Assembly (NCBI GenBank): GCA_030531505.1
Contig: JAUNNH010000006.1
Span: 38,733-102,732, forward strand
Source: Eubacteriales bacterium
GTDB taxonomy: Bacteria; Bacillota; Clostridia; Oscillospirales; Oscillospiraceae
Direction: 5' to 3'
DNA: 64,000 nt
Positions 45,234 to 53,208 of this stretch are shown here, piece after piece. Position 1 is the stretch's first letter. Each line of letters begins with the position of its first letter. A model generated the notes under the pieces. That model searched no databases and had not been told where the DNA came from. It was given only the letters and a program-made list of their open reading frames with translations. A program made the position numbers and the translations under genes.

Positions 45234-46171
45234 CCCTCGCTCACCCCCAGTCGGATCCGCGGATCCAGTGCGTGATACAAAAGGTCCGTGATCAGGTTCA
45301 CCAGCACATAGATGATCGCCATCCAGACCACGTAGGACTGGATCAGCGGATAGTCGCGCATGGTGATGGCGTCCACCGCAAGCTTGCCCACGCCGTCCCA
45401 CATGAAGATGCTCTCAATGATGGCCGTGCCGCCGAGCAGAGAGCCGATGGAGAGGGCCAGCAGGGTGATGATCGTGAGCATGGAGGACTTGAGCACACTC
45501 CGCCAGAGGATCACGCGATTGCGGACGCCGCGCGCCTGCGCGCCCGCCACATAGTCCTTGTTCAGCTCCTCCAGCACCGTCGCCCGCACCTGGCGCATGT
45601 ACTTGGCGGACATGGCAATGGCGAGGGTCAAGGTCGGCATGATGGCGCTGCGCACGGTGGTGCCGTTGGAGATGACCGGCAGCCAGCCCAGCTTGATGGC
45701 CAGCACTTCCATCAGCAGCATTGCCACAAAAAAGTTCGGCAGAGAGTTGCCGATAAAGCTCAGAAATCGCAGCAGATAGTCCGTCAGCTTGTCGTGCCGC
45801 ACCGCGGCCAGGACCCCCAGCGGGATCGAGATCACAATGGTCGCCACAATGGAGAGGGCGGTCAGCAGCAGAGTCGCCGGGAGCTTGGAGGTGAAGGTCT
45901 TGAACACGTCCCGGCCGGAGACATAGCTTGTCCCCATGTCGCCGGTGAGCATGCCGCCCAGCCACGAGAAGTACTGCTGGATAAAGGGCTTGTCCAGCCC
46001 CAGCTCGGCGCGCTTGGCGTCGATGACCTCCTGGGCCACCGCGCCCTTATCCCCATACATCTCCGTGATCGCGTCGCTGCCCGCCATGCGCATCATGGCA
46101 AAGGACAGAAAGGTGATCCCGATCAAGACCGGGATCAGCTGAAGGAATCTTTGAATGACATACTTTCTCAT
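45230..46171 (-). CDS. Nik/Dpp-type ABC transporter permease (NikB-like)
   Basis: A 313-residue permease of the DppB/NikB subfamily. It begins MRKYVIQRFLQLIPVLIGIT, carries the TGDMGTSYVSGRDVF loop, and has YVAGAQARGVRNRVILWRSVLK as the EAA loop. It is the first gene of a nine-gene operon that runs to 37914. The promoter upstream is abutted by a C/G tract. Confidence 0.92.
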   Translation of the reverse strand: MRKYVIQRFLQLIPVLIGITFLSFAMMRMAGSDAITEMYGDKGAVAQEVIDAKRAELGLDKPFIQQYFSWLGGMLTGDMGTSYVSGRDVFKTFTSKLPATLLLTALSIVATIVISIPLGVLAAVRHDKLTDYLLRFLSFIGNSLPNFFVAMLLMEVLAIKLGWLPVISNGTTVRSAIMPTLTLAIAMSAKYMRQVRATVLEELNKDYVAGAQARGVRNRVILWRSVLKSSMLTIITLLALSIGSLLGGTAIIESIFMWDGVGKLAVDAITMRDYPLIQSYVVWMAIIYVLVNLITDLLYHALDPRIRLGVSEG

Positions 46172-46188
46172 ATCTCTCACCTGTGCCT

Positions 46189-46230
46189 ATTTTAACCTCC
46201 GCACACTTCTCTCACAAGCCCCCGGGGGGG
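46189..46230 (-). promoter_or_regulatory. C/G-tract operator and promoter of the nik-type operon
   Basis: On the minus strand a CCCCCCCGGGGG tract (46230-46219) is followed by one C, then -35 TTGTGA (46217-46212), 17 bases and -10 TAAAAT (46194-46189). A further tract CCCCCCGGGGG lies at 46261-46271 and may be a second binding site. Confidence 0.7.
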
Positions 46231-46302
46231 ATATGAATCGGCAGAAAACCGTGCAAACATCCCCCCGGGGGTGATGTTTTTAAGAAAAACTCCGATTTTT
46301 AT

Positions 46303-46345
46303 CCCCCTGGGGGGCTTGCACTCTGCTTGTCCGCCATGCTACACT
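46303..46345 (+). promoter_or_regulatory. C/G-tract operator and divergent promoter
   Basis: CCCCCTGGGGGG (46303-46314) is followed by one C, then -35 TTGCAC (46316-46321), 18 bases and -10 TACACT (46340-46345). It faces the deacylase gene, but the transcript meets a terminator before reaching it. Confidence 0.7.
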
Positions 46346-46352
46346 GCTCTCG

Positions 46353-46432
46353 GATCAGATGCTATAGATCTCTCAAACACCTCTCTCTTGCTCGCGCCCT
46401 GCGTTCCGGTCAAGCGCAGGGCGTGCGCTTTT
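46353..46432 (+). ncRNA. Predicted short leader RNA ending in a terminator
   Basis: The transcript from the C/G-tract promoter should start at GATCAGATGCT (46353-46363), seven bases after the -10 box. CGCCCTGCG (46395-46403) pairs with CGCAGGGCG (46415-46423), followed by TTTT, which would end it near 46432. The starting 11 bases are identical to those of the predicted transcript at 33197. It could be an independent small RNA or an attenuated leader of the deacylase gene. Confidence 0.45.
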
Positions 46433-46439
46433 GTATCCA

Positions 46440-46467
46440 TTGACTTGTCGGAAAGGCGGTGTAAAAT
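46440..46467 (+). promoter_or_regulatory. Second promoter directly before the deacylase gene
   Basis: TTGACT (46440-46445) and TAAAAT (46462-46467) are 16 bases apart. The predicted start is only a few bases before the TTG start codon at 46480, so the message would be nearly leaderless. Confidence 0.45.
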
Positions 46468-46479
46468 ATAAGCGGAAAG

Positions 46480-47421
46480 TTGATCGCCGGGCATGAGCTG
46501 ACGCCCGGCAAAACCGTCAAAGATCATATCCATGTGGAGGGCACGGAACTGCATGTGCCCCACGTTCTGCTCTGCGGCGAGCAGACGGGGCCCACGGTAC
46601 TGATCACCGCCGGCATTCACAACGCCGAGTATGTGGGCATCCAGGCGGCGATCGAGCTTTCCAATGAACTGGAGGTCTCCGCGCTCCATGGCAACGTGAT
46701 CATTCTGCCGCTTGCCAATCGCTCCGGCTTTGAAAACCGCACCATGTCCATGGTCTACGAGGACGGGAAGAACCTCAACCGCGTCTTTCCCGGCGACCGG
46801 GAGGGCAGTGCGGCCGACAAGCTTGCCCATATGCTCTTTGAGGTGTTTATCAAGAATGTGGATGCCTACGTCGACTTGCACAGCGGCGACGGGTATGAGA
46901 CGCTCGTTCCCTTCTGCTACTACCTGGGCGATACGCCTGCCGAGGTGACGGCCCGACAGATGGTGGACTGTGTCAACGTCAAGTATGTGGTGCGATCCCG
47001 CTGCCGCACCGGCGGGGCCTACAACCTGGCCTCCATCCACGGCGTTCCCAGCGTGCTGATCGAGCGCGGGCAGCTCTCTCTTTTCAGCCGGGAGGAGATC
47101 GAGGCGGACAAGGCCGATGTGCGGAACATCCTCCGCTGTCTCGGCGTGCTGGAGGGGGACTGGACGGCCTACCCCAAGCAGGAACTCTCGGAGTACGGCG
47201 ACGACGCCCCCTGTACCGGCTGCTGGTATCCGGAGAAAAAGCCGGGAGACTGGTTCCGAAAGGGCGAGAAGCTGGGGGAAATCCGCGACTACTTCGGCCG
47301 CAGTCTCTTCACGGAAGTCGCATCCACAGACGGCGTGCTGCTGTACCAGTGCGCGTCGCTGAATATCATTGAGAAAGGCCCGATGGTGAGCTATGGGGTC
47401 CCAACAGACCATTCTATCTGA
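46480..47421 (+). CDS. AstE/AspA-type M14 deacylase (succinylglutamate desuccinylase family)
   Basis: A 313-residue zinc amidohydrolase. Zinc and catalytic motifs are AGIHNAEYVG (H..E) and YVDLHSGDG (H), with NLNRVFPGD between them, as in succinylglutamate desuccinylase/aspartoacylase proteins. The C-terminal beta domain WFRKGEKLGEIRDYFGRSL is typical. The substrate is an N-acyl amino acid or similar, not defined here. It starts with TTG and lacks a clear ribosome site. It overlaps the following methyltransferase gene by 29 bases and is divergent from the nik-type operon. Confidence 0.82.
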   Translation: MIAGHELTPGKTVKDHIHVEGTELHVPHVLLCGEQTGPTVLITAGIHNAEYVGIQAAIELSNELEVSALHGNVIILPLANRSGFENRTMSMVYEDGKNLNRVFPGDREGSAADKLAHMLFEVFIKNVDAYVDLHSGDGYETLVPFCYYLGDTPAEVTARQMVDCVNVKYVVRSRCRTGGAYNLASIHGVPSVLIERGQLSLFSREEIEADKADVRNILRCLGVLEGDWTAYPKQELSEYGDDAPCTGCWYPEKKPGDWFRKGEKLGEIRDYFGRSLFTEVASTDGVLLYQCASLNIIEKGPMVSYGVPTDHSI

Positions 47422-48190
47422 AAACAAATCTTACTGGACCGGCCGCGCCGCGTCCTATTCTGAGGTCAATCAGCTGGAGCTTGCCACGCAGCAGCGGCAG
47501 AAGTGGAGCGACTGTCTCCATACCGAGATCGCGCGGCAGTTTCCGGAGCGCACGCCGGGCTCCCTGCGCGTGCTGGAGGTGGGTACCGGCCCGGGCTTTT
47601 TTGCCATCCTCCTGCGAGAGCTGGGCTATGACGTGACCGCCATCGACCTGACGCCCGCCATGCTGGAGGAAGCGAAGAAAAATGCCGGCGAGCTTGCCGA
47701 CAGGATCTGCTGGATGGAAATGAACGCGGAGGCGCTGCGCTTTAAGAATGAGAGCTTCGACGTGGTGGTCAGCCGCAACCTGACCTGGAACCTGCCACAT
47801 CCCGGCAAAGCCTATGCCGAGTGGGCACGGGTGCTGAAGCCGGGCGGACTGCTGTTGAACTTTGACGCCAACTGGTACGCCTATCTTTTTGACGACGAGG
47901 CCCAGGCCGCCTATGACCGGGATCGGGCCAACAGCGCCGAGCAGGGCGTGTGGGATCAGAACGTGGGAGAGAACTTCGACGTGATGGAGGACATCGCCCG
48001 CCGCGTGCCGCTGTCGAGTATCCGCCGCCCGGACTGGGATCTCACGCTCCTGCAGGGGCTCGGCCTGCACGCGGAGGCGGACGAGCAGATCTGGCAGCGC
48101 GTCTGGTCAGAGGAGGAAAAGCTGAATTTCTCCTCCACCCCGCTGTTCCTGGTGAGGGGACAGAAGAGACAGGGATCATTATTCTCATAA
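47393..48190 (+). CDS. Class I SAM-dependent methyltransferase, paralogue of the nik-operon enzyme
   Basis: A 265-residue methyltransferase with LRVLEVGTGPGFFAILLREL, AIDLTPAMLEEAKKNAGE and SRNLTWNLPHPGKAYAEW followed by LKPGGLLLNFDANWYAY. The last two blocks match the enzyme at 42090-42815 closely. The start overlaps the deacylase gene, implying coupling. It is the fourth methyltransferase of the metal island. An approximately 240-base AT-rich gap with one hairpin follows. Confidence 0.83.
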   Translation: MGSQQTILSENKSYWTGRAASYSEVNQLELATQQRQKWSDCLHTEIARQFPERTPGSLRVLEVGTGPGFFAILLRELGYDVTAIDLTPAMLEEAKKNAGELADRICWMEMNAEALRFKNESFDVVVSRNLTWNLPHPGKAYAEWARVLKPGGLLLNFDANWYAYLFDDEAQAAYDRDRANSAEQGVWDQNVGENFDVMEDIARRVPLSSIRRPDWDLTLLQGLGLHAEADEQIWQRVWSEEEKLNFSSTPLFLVRGQKRQGSLFS

Positions 48191-48320
48191 CAAAGAAATC
48201 GACTGTTGTTATTCAATCTGAAAGAAGTCACTAAATGTCCCTATTTGTCCTTGCTTTTATGTAGTATTATTATACTGCAAAGAATTATAGAACGGTTTCC
48301 AAGGAGCTATTCTATATAAC

Positions 48321-48366
48321 AGAAAGCGCGGGTTGAGGATTACCGATCTCCTCTTCCGCGCTTTCT
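48321..48366. terminator. Bidirectional terminator-like hairpin
   Basis: AGAAAGCGCG (48321-48330) pairs with CGCGCTTTCT (48357-48366); GAGGAT/GATCTCCTC pieces inside extend the stem. It lies between convergent genes ending at 48190 (+) and 48431 (-). Confidence 0.7.
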
Positions 48367-48430
48367 CCTTGCTAATGGTTTTTTATTTGGACTTTTTCTG
48401 GTTGAAGTGTTCAAGTCATTTCTGGCCTTG

Positions 48431-49522
48431 TCATCCCTTCTTTATCTGTGCTCTCTCCCGCCGCTTGTTTCTTTTCGTCCGTTCACGGTTGCATTCAAGT
48501 TTCCCGCAGGTGATTTGACGGTTACTGTTTTGGACAAAGGCAGCTCCGCAGAAAGGACATACTTTTATTCGCCCGTTTGTTCCCCTGCTTTTCCCCTTTT
48601 CCTCCGGAGTTACGTCGTCCGCTATTTTTCTTGCCAGTGTCAGCCAGGCAATGTCGAAAACAGATTCAACCTCCGCAGCAAACACTGTCCGCTGCGTTTT
48701 GGGATCCCTGCGAACCCGGATCGTAAAGCTAGGCATGATATCCAGCAGATCGTCGTACAAAGTTTCATAATCATCATAAGGAACCCCAGCAAAAATACCA
48801 TCATCCTCTTCCTCCGACACGTCTTCATCCGCCTCAGGTTCGGGATGCTTTTTTCGGTATTCAGCCAATAACATGATCTCTTTTCTGAGATCTCCATCTG
48901 CTGCTGACAGGTCTATTTCTTCATCTTGTGAATCATCATAATACTTGTATTTGTCAAAGAAGGGAAGGCCCTCAAAGAATCGCCCTTCCTCACTCAGATA
49001 ATATGCCATGTCGTCTTCGCCGAGCGCAACGTTTTCAAGGGCAAAATAGTATGCCGTTGTCGTGTACAGGCGTCGGAGGTCACGCATAAACTGGCTTAAT
49101 TCAAACGTGCCCGTTTTTTCGACCTGATTGTTTAGCGAGGCATCAAACTCTGAGTCTGTGACCAACGCATAAAGCTCATCCACAGCATACGGATTCCCAT
49201 AATGCTTGCACCAATCCAGAATACAGTACAGAAACGATCTCTCCTCCTGGAAATCGTTTATTTTTTTTGCCAAATTATACAGGCTGACAAGGAGCTCTTT
49301 TCCAGTCGGGGATTTCTCGTTTGGAAGAATAAAAGCATGGTTCTTGTCGCACAACGGAATGATCACATCACGGTCTCCGATATTATCCCAGTCGTATTCT
49401 TCAAATCGAACGAGATTATATACGATCTGTCCTGCTCCGCTAATGTCGCCGAATCCAAGAACTGGCTTTCTTTTTTTTCTTCTGCTTGTTTCGTTTTCAT
49501 ACTCATCATACTCGTCAAACAT
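48431..49522 (-). CDS. Hypothetical protein with C-terminal zinc ribbon
   Basis: Function not recognised. A 363-residue acidic protein with low-complexity Asp/Glu runs near residues 195-240. The C-terminal 45 residues, VCPFCGAAFVQNSNRQITCG and KLECNRERTKRNKRRERAQ, form a four-Cys zinc ribbon with a basic tail; it resembles the tail of DUF6076-type proteins found around mobile elements of gut Clostridia. Base composition is lower in GC than the neighbouring operons, which fits acquired DNA. It has its own promoter and GGAGGGATAATC before the ATG. Confidence 0.6.
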   Translation of the reverse strand: MFDEYDEYENETSRRKKRKPVLGFGDISGAGQIVYNLVRFEEYDWDNIGDRDVIIPLCDKNHAFILPNEKSPTGKELLVSLYNLAKKINDFQEERSFLYCILDWCKHYGNPYAVDELYALVTDSEFDASLNNQVEKTGTFELSQFMRDLRRLYTTTAYYFALENVALGEDDMAYYLSEEGRFFEGLPFFDKYKYYDDSQDEEIDLSAADGDLRKEIMLLAEYRKKHPEPEADEDVSEEEDDGIFAGVPYDDYETLYDDLLDIMPSFTIRVRRDPKTQRTVFAAEVESVFDIAWLTLARKIADDVTPEEKGKSRGTNGRIKVCPFCGAAFVQNSNRQITCGKLECNRERTKRNKRRERAQIKKG

Positions 49523-49589
49523 GATTATCCCTCCTTGTCTCCATTAGCGTCGCCGTTAGGTCGCTATTAGAAGTGTTTACATTGGCGAC

Positions 49590-49618
49590 ATTATACTCTA
49601 TAATTGCATTGAAAACAA
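49590..49618 (-). promoter_or_regulatory. Promoter of the zinc-ribbon protein gene
   Basis: On the minus strand TTGTTT (49618-49613) and TATAAT (49595-49590) are 17 bases apart. Confidence 0.65.
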
Positions 49619-49667
49619 GAGGCAACTTGCAAATTGTTTTCAACCCTTTCCCCGGCGCCTGCAGATG

Positions 49668-49676
49668 TCGATTCGA
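49668..49676. other. Candidate left attachment site of the phage-satellite-like element
   Basis: TCGATTCGA occurs here, 65 bases before the first element gene, and again at 58564-58572, just after the last recombinase gene. Large serine recombinases leave short shared cores. The match is only nine bases, so chance is possible. Confidence 0.35.
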
Positions 49677-49740
49677 AAATCGTTTCCTGGAGGTTACAAG
49701 GGATTAGTCTATCCAAAAGCAGAAAGAGAGGAGACGGATT

Positions 49741-49896
49741 ATGAAAAACCGGGATCGTCAGCGAAAGAATCGGAGACTAAAGCAAACGGAGGAGCGAATC
49801 GACAAACGCAATGCTTACGGCGTAAGGGATCTGACAGCATATAACGCAGTCGAACAGATCCGCACAGGCGGTCAGGCAGTAATCGTACTCAGGTGA
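49741..49896 (+). CDS. Small conserved hypothetical protein, 51 residues
   Basis: A 51-residue basic protein: MKNRDRQRKNRRLKQTEERI, then RNAYGVRDLTAYNAV and a short tail ending IVLR. GAGGAG lies seven bases before the ATG. Similar small ORFs precede excisionase-like genes in integrative elements of Clostridia. It is probably the first gene of the element's leftward module; function unknown. Confidence 0.6.
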   Translation: MKNRDRQRKNRRLKQTEERIDKRNAYGVRDLTAYNAVEQIRTGGQAVIVLR

Positions 49897-49978
49897 ATAC
49901 AGATCAGCCACCAAACGGACATGTGTTCGGCTGGTGGCTTTTGTATACCCATTAATAAGAAAGAGAGGAAGGAAAGAG

Positions 49979-50155
49979 ATGGAGAAAGCAACGATGAGCG
50001 TACAGGAACTGGCTTCGCAGCTCGGCATCAGTCTTCCGAAAGCCTATGAGCTGGTCAAGAGGCCGGGTTTTCCGGTCCTGCGGATCGGGACAAGGATCCT
50101 GATCCCGGTGGACGCGTTTCGGGAGTGGCTGTCGGACAATGCCACGCGGGAATAA
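49979..50155 (+). CDS. Excisionase-like helix-turn-helix protein
   Basis: A 58-residue MerR-like/HTH_17 domain: MSVQELASQLGISLPKAYEL, then PGFPVLRIGTRILIPVDAFREWL. This is the common form of excisionases and small regulators on phages and integrative elements. The ATG at 49979 follows AGGAAGGAAAG. It lies 36 bases before the primase gene and is probably cotranscribed. Confidence 0.85.
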   Translation: MEKATMSVQELASQLGISLPKAYELVKRPGFPVLRIGTRILIPVDAFREWLSDNATRE

Positions 50156-50191
50156 GCACAGCCGTATTCTGTCGGGAAGGAGGTGGAAGAA

Positions 50192-52483
50192 ATGGAAGAC
50201 TTCATGCAGGAACTGAAAGAACAGCGGATCTGGATGTTGTGGCGCTTTGAGATCCGGAAGGAAAAGCGAACCAAGGTGCCCAAGTCTGCCGTGGACGGCC
50301 GCGCCTCCGGTACAGATGAAAGCTGGCGGCAGACTTGGGTCACATACGAAGAAGCTGTAGCCGCAAAAGATACGTTTGGTATGGACGGCGTCGGCTTCAT
50401 GATTCCGGACGGGTACTTCTTCCTGGATGTGGATCACAGGGATCTGGATGATCCGCTGGTGCAGAAACTCCTGACCCGCTTTGACTCCTATGCTGAACGC
50501 TCTGTGAGCGGCGGTGGGATCCATATTTATGGACACTGTGTTACATCCCTAATCCCGGCCAACACGGACGCGAACGGCAAGGTCAAGCTGGACAGGGCCT
50601 ACTATATGAAGAATCCCCATAACGGTGTGGAGCTGTACTACGGCGGGATCACCAACCGCTTCGCAGTCTTCACCGGGAACGTCATATGGGGAAAGCCGCT
50701 GCGGGATTGCACAGAAGCTCTGCTGGCGACGCTGGATGAGGATATGCGGCGGCAAGAAAAGCCGGCTGAAAAGAAGCTGGCAAAAAGCCATGACGCCGTG
50801 TTCGACGTCGTGGGCAATCTGCTCCGGCAGGGCAACGCGGACAAGTTCCGGAAGCTGTATCAGGACGGGGATTTCTCAGATTACGGCTCCCAGTCCGAGG
50901 CCGACTGCGCGCTCTGCGCCATGATCGCATTCCGTACCGGCCCGGATCCGGACATGATCGACCGGGTCTTCCGCGCCTCCGCCCTGATGCGGGAGAAATG
51001 GGAGCGGGAGGATTACCGGGAAGCGACGATCCAGAAAGGCATCGAGGCCTGCAACGGAACCTTCCACCGCTCCAAGATGGAGCATCCGTACTTCATCCGC
51101 TTCAACGAAGTTTCCGGGGAAGCGTATGTGGTACCTTCGCTCCTGGCCCGGTACGTCCGGGAGAATGTGAAATACCTGCTTGTCCGGGACAGCGGTAAAC
51201 AGGCGCTCATGAAATATGTCTATGAGGGCGGCGTGTATAGGCTCTATGCGGAGGATATGTTTAAGGGCATGATCAAGGGCTTCGTGGAGGAGTATGATCC
51301 GGAACTCGTCAAGATGCGCATCATCACAGAGGTATACCAGCAGATCATCACAGATTTACAGTACATCGGGCAGGAAGAACTGGACGCCTGTGAGACCCTG
51401 ATCAATTTCAAAAACTGTCTCCTCCGGGTGGATGCGCGCGGGACGAACACAGTACCTCATACGCCCGCGGTCTACAGCACTATCCAGATCCCCTGCCGAT
51501 GGACGGGGAAGCCCGCGCCCACGCCGGTCTTTGACCAGTATCTGCACACCCTGACCAACGGGGACAAAGCGGTTGAACAGCTCCTGCTGGAGTTTATCGG
51601 CGCCTGCATCTCCAATGTGAAGGGCTGGCGTATGAAAAAGGCCCTGTTCCTCGTCGGCGCAGGGGACACCGGCAAGTCCCAGCTCAAGAGCCTGGTCGAA
51701 CGTCTGCTCGGGAAAGAGAACTTCATCGGGATCGACCTGAAGGAGATCGAGGCCCGGTTTGGCACCGGCGCCATCTACGGCACCCGGCTGGCTGGCAGCT
51801 CAGACATGAGTTTCCTGACGGTGGATGAACTGAAGACCTTCAAGAAGATTACCGGCGGCGACAGCCTGTTTGCCGAGTTCAAGGGACAACAGGGGTTCCA
51901 GTACACCTACAACGGGCTCCTCTGGTTCTGCATGAACCGGCTGCCGAAGTTCGGCGGCGACGACGGCCAATGGGTCTACAACCGGATCATGGTGGTCGAC
52001 TGCCCCAACGTCATCCCGCTGGAGAAACAGGATAAGGAGCTGCTGGACAAAATGTACGCCGAGCGGGAAGGGATCGTTTTCAAAGCGATCACAGCGTTGC
52101 AGACCGTCATCGCCAACGGATATCGCTTCTCGGAGCCGGAAAGCGTGACCGCCGCTCGGCAGAAGTATAAGGACACCAACAGCACGGTTGTGAGCTTCTT
52201 TGAGGAGTGCATGTGCCCCTGGCCGCAGGGAAAGATCGTCCGTCACTGCACTACAGGCCGGATCTACAAGGTCTACCAGGCCTGGTGCCGGGAAAACAAC
52301 AACGGCTATGCCAAGACAGCCCGTGAGTTCCGGGAGGATCTGGCGGAGCATCTCGGTGCCGGCTTTGCTGACATCACCACGCGGCAGAAGGGCAATACCT
52401 ACTATAAAGAATATACGCTGACGCTCGAGACCAAGGAAATGTATGCAAGGGAGTATGGCTGTGACGGCCTGGAATTCCTGTGA
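50192..52483 (+). CDS. P4-type primase-helicase (PrimPol-like + D5/SF3 helicase)
   Basis: A 763-residue replication protein. Residues 1-130 are the primase-like part with FFLDVDHRD (metal-binding Asp near 78/80) and SVSGGGIHIYGH. The middle is a D5_N-type region. The SF3 helicase carries Walker A GAGDTGKSQ (about 488-496), GSSDMSFLTVDELKTFKKIT and the arginine/sensor region LLWFCMNRLPKFGGDDGQWV. The C-terminal part resembles the winged DNA-binding tail of P4 alpha proteins (YKVYQAWCRENNNGYAKTAR). The ATG at 50192 follows AAGGAGG. Iteron repeats begin five bases after its stop codon, so it probably initiates replication there. Confidence 0.9.
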   Translation: MEDFMQELKEQRIWMLWRFEIRKEKRTKVPKSAVDGRASGTDESWRQTWVTYEEAVAAKDTFGMDGVGFMIPDGYFFLDVDHRDLDDPLVQKLLTRFDSYAERSVSGGGIHIYGHCVTSLIPANTDANGKVKLDRAYYMKNPHNGVELYYGGITNRFAVFTGNVIWGKPLRDCTEALLATLDEDMRRQEKPAEKKLAKSHDAVFDVVGNLLRQGNADKFRKLYQDGDFSDYGSQSEADCALCAMIAFRTGPDPDMIDRVFRASALMREKWEREDYREATIQKGIEACNGTFHRSKMEHPYFIRFNEVSGEAYVVPSLLARYVRENVKYLLVRDSGKQALMKYVYEGGVYRLYAEDMFKGMIKGFVEEYDPELVKMRIITEVYQQIITDLQYIGQEELDACETLINFKNCLLRVDARGTNTVPHTPAVYSTIQIPCRWTGKPAPTPVFDQYLHTLTNGDKAVEQLLLEFIGACISNVKGWRMKKALFLVGAGDTGKSQLKSLVERLLGKENFIGIDLKEIEARFGTGAIYGTRLAGSSDMSFLTVDELKTFKKITGGDSLFAEFKGQQGFQYTYNGLLWFCMNRLPKFGGDDGQWVYNRIMVVDCPNVIPLEKQDKELLDKMYAEREGIVFKAITALQTVIANGYRFSEPESVTAARQKYKDTNSTVVSFFEECMCPWPQGKIVRHCTTGRIYKVYQAWCRENNNGYAKTAREFREDLAEHLGAGFADITTRQKGNTYYKEYTLTLETKEMYAREYGCDGLEFL

Positions 52484-52487
52484 TCGG

Positions 52488-52801
52488 GGTAGCAGAGGTA
52501 GCAGTCGGGGTAGCAGCAAAACCACGTACTGCTACCCGCTGAAAGCCTTGTGCCGCAAGGGTTTGACGGCCCTGGGTAGCAGAGGTAGCAGTTCTTTCAA
52601 CTTCTCAGCGGGTTTTGAGAAAAAAAGAGAAAAGAATAATAGAATAGAAAGAAAAAGAAGAAAAAGAAATATGTATGTGTATACGGAGTTGGATTTACTG
52701 CTACCTCTGCTACCCGTAAGGCTGAAAGCCCTGGTATGACTGGATTTTTCGGGGTAGCAGTACTCAACGGAACTGCTACCCGTACTGCTACCTCTGCTAC
52801 C
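52488..52801 (+). repeat. Iteron array around an A-rich tract, probable replication origin
   Basis: GGTAGCAG occurs 12 times in 314 bases: on the plus strand at 52488, 52497, 52509, 52575, 52584 and 52753, and inverted (CTGCTACC) at 52529, 52698, 52707, 52773, 52785 and 52794. Four pairs are spaced exactly nine bases apart. Between the left and right groups, 52620-52680 is almost pure A/G and very A-rich, suitable for unwinding. P4-family alpha proteins bind iterons of similar length beside their primase gene. No ORF with a ribosome site lies within it. Confidence 0.8.
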
Positions 52802-52833
52802 CAGAGCGTGGTCATGAAGGGAGGTGAAAAAAC

Positions 52834-53208
52834 ATGAGCAATATCTGGACGGTGCCCCAGCCGACGACGCATATGCGGCAGCTCTGCCGTGAGCTCGGCC
52901 CGGAGTACATCATCCGGGAGCTGGACCTGGAGCGTGTGATCTACCGGGATTTCGGCAACGGCTACAACGTGGAGATCTCCGCCGCGAACACGAGCAGCAA
53001 GCGCAAGCCTGTGAACCTGTATCTCTGGCGCGGAGAGGACCGAAAGATCGGGAGCAGGCTTCGGGTCCCGCAGGATAGTATCCACGAAGAGGTTGAAAGG
53101 TTGCGCGCATTCACGGAAACGATTCTGCCGGAAGATTTTGATGAGCACGGCTTCTTTAGCCGTGACCTGTACGAAAAGAATCATGCCGGCAGCGCGGAGA
53201 AGCGTTAA
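52834..53208 (+). CDS. Hypothetical element-encoded protein
   Basis: Function not recognised. The 124-residue protein begins MSNIWTVPQPTTHMRQLCRE and contains FGNGYNVEISAANTSSKRKP and VNLYLWRGEDRKIGSRL, suggesting a small alpha/beta fold. GGGAGGTG precedes the ATG. It sits between the origin-like repeats and the small terminase gene, a position where satellites often carry regulatory or packaging genes. The next 210 bases (53209-53419) hold no gene that could be supported. Confidence 0.65.
   Translation: MSNIWTVPQPTTHMRQLCRELGPEYIIRELDLERVIYRDFGNGYNVEISAANTSSKRKPVNLYLWRGEDRKIGSRLRVPQDSIHEEVERLRAFTETILPEDFDEHGFFSRDLYEKNHAGSAEKR

Noticed and set aside
52488-52801. Possible CRISPR-like array
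   Set aside because: The repeat unit is only eight bases, occurs in both orientations and has irregular spacing; it fits iterons, not a CRISPR array. No cas gene is present.
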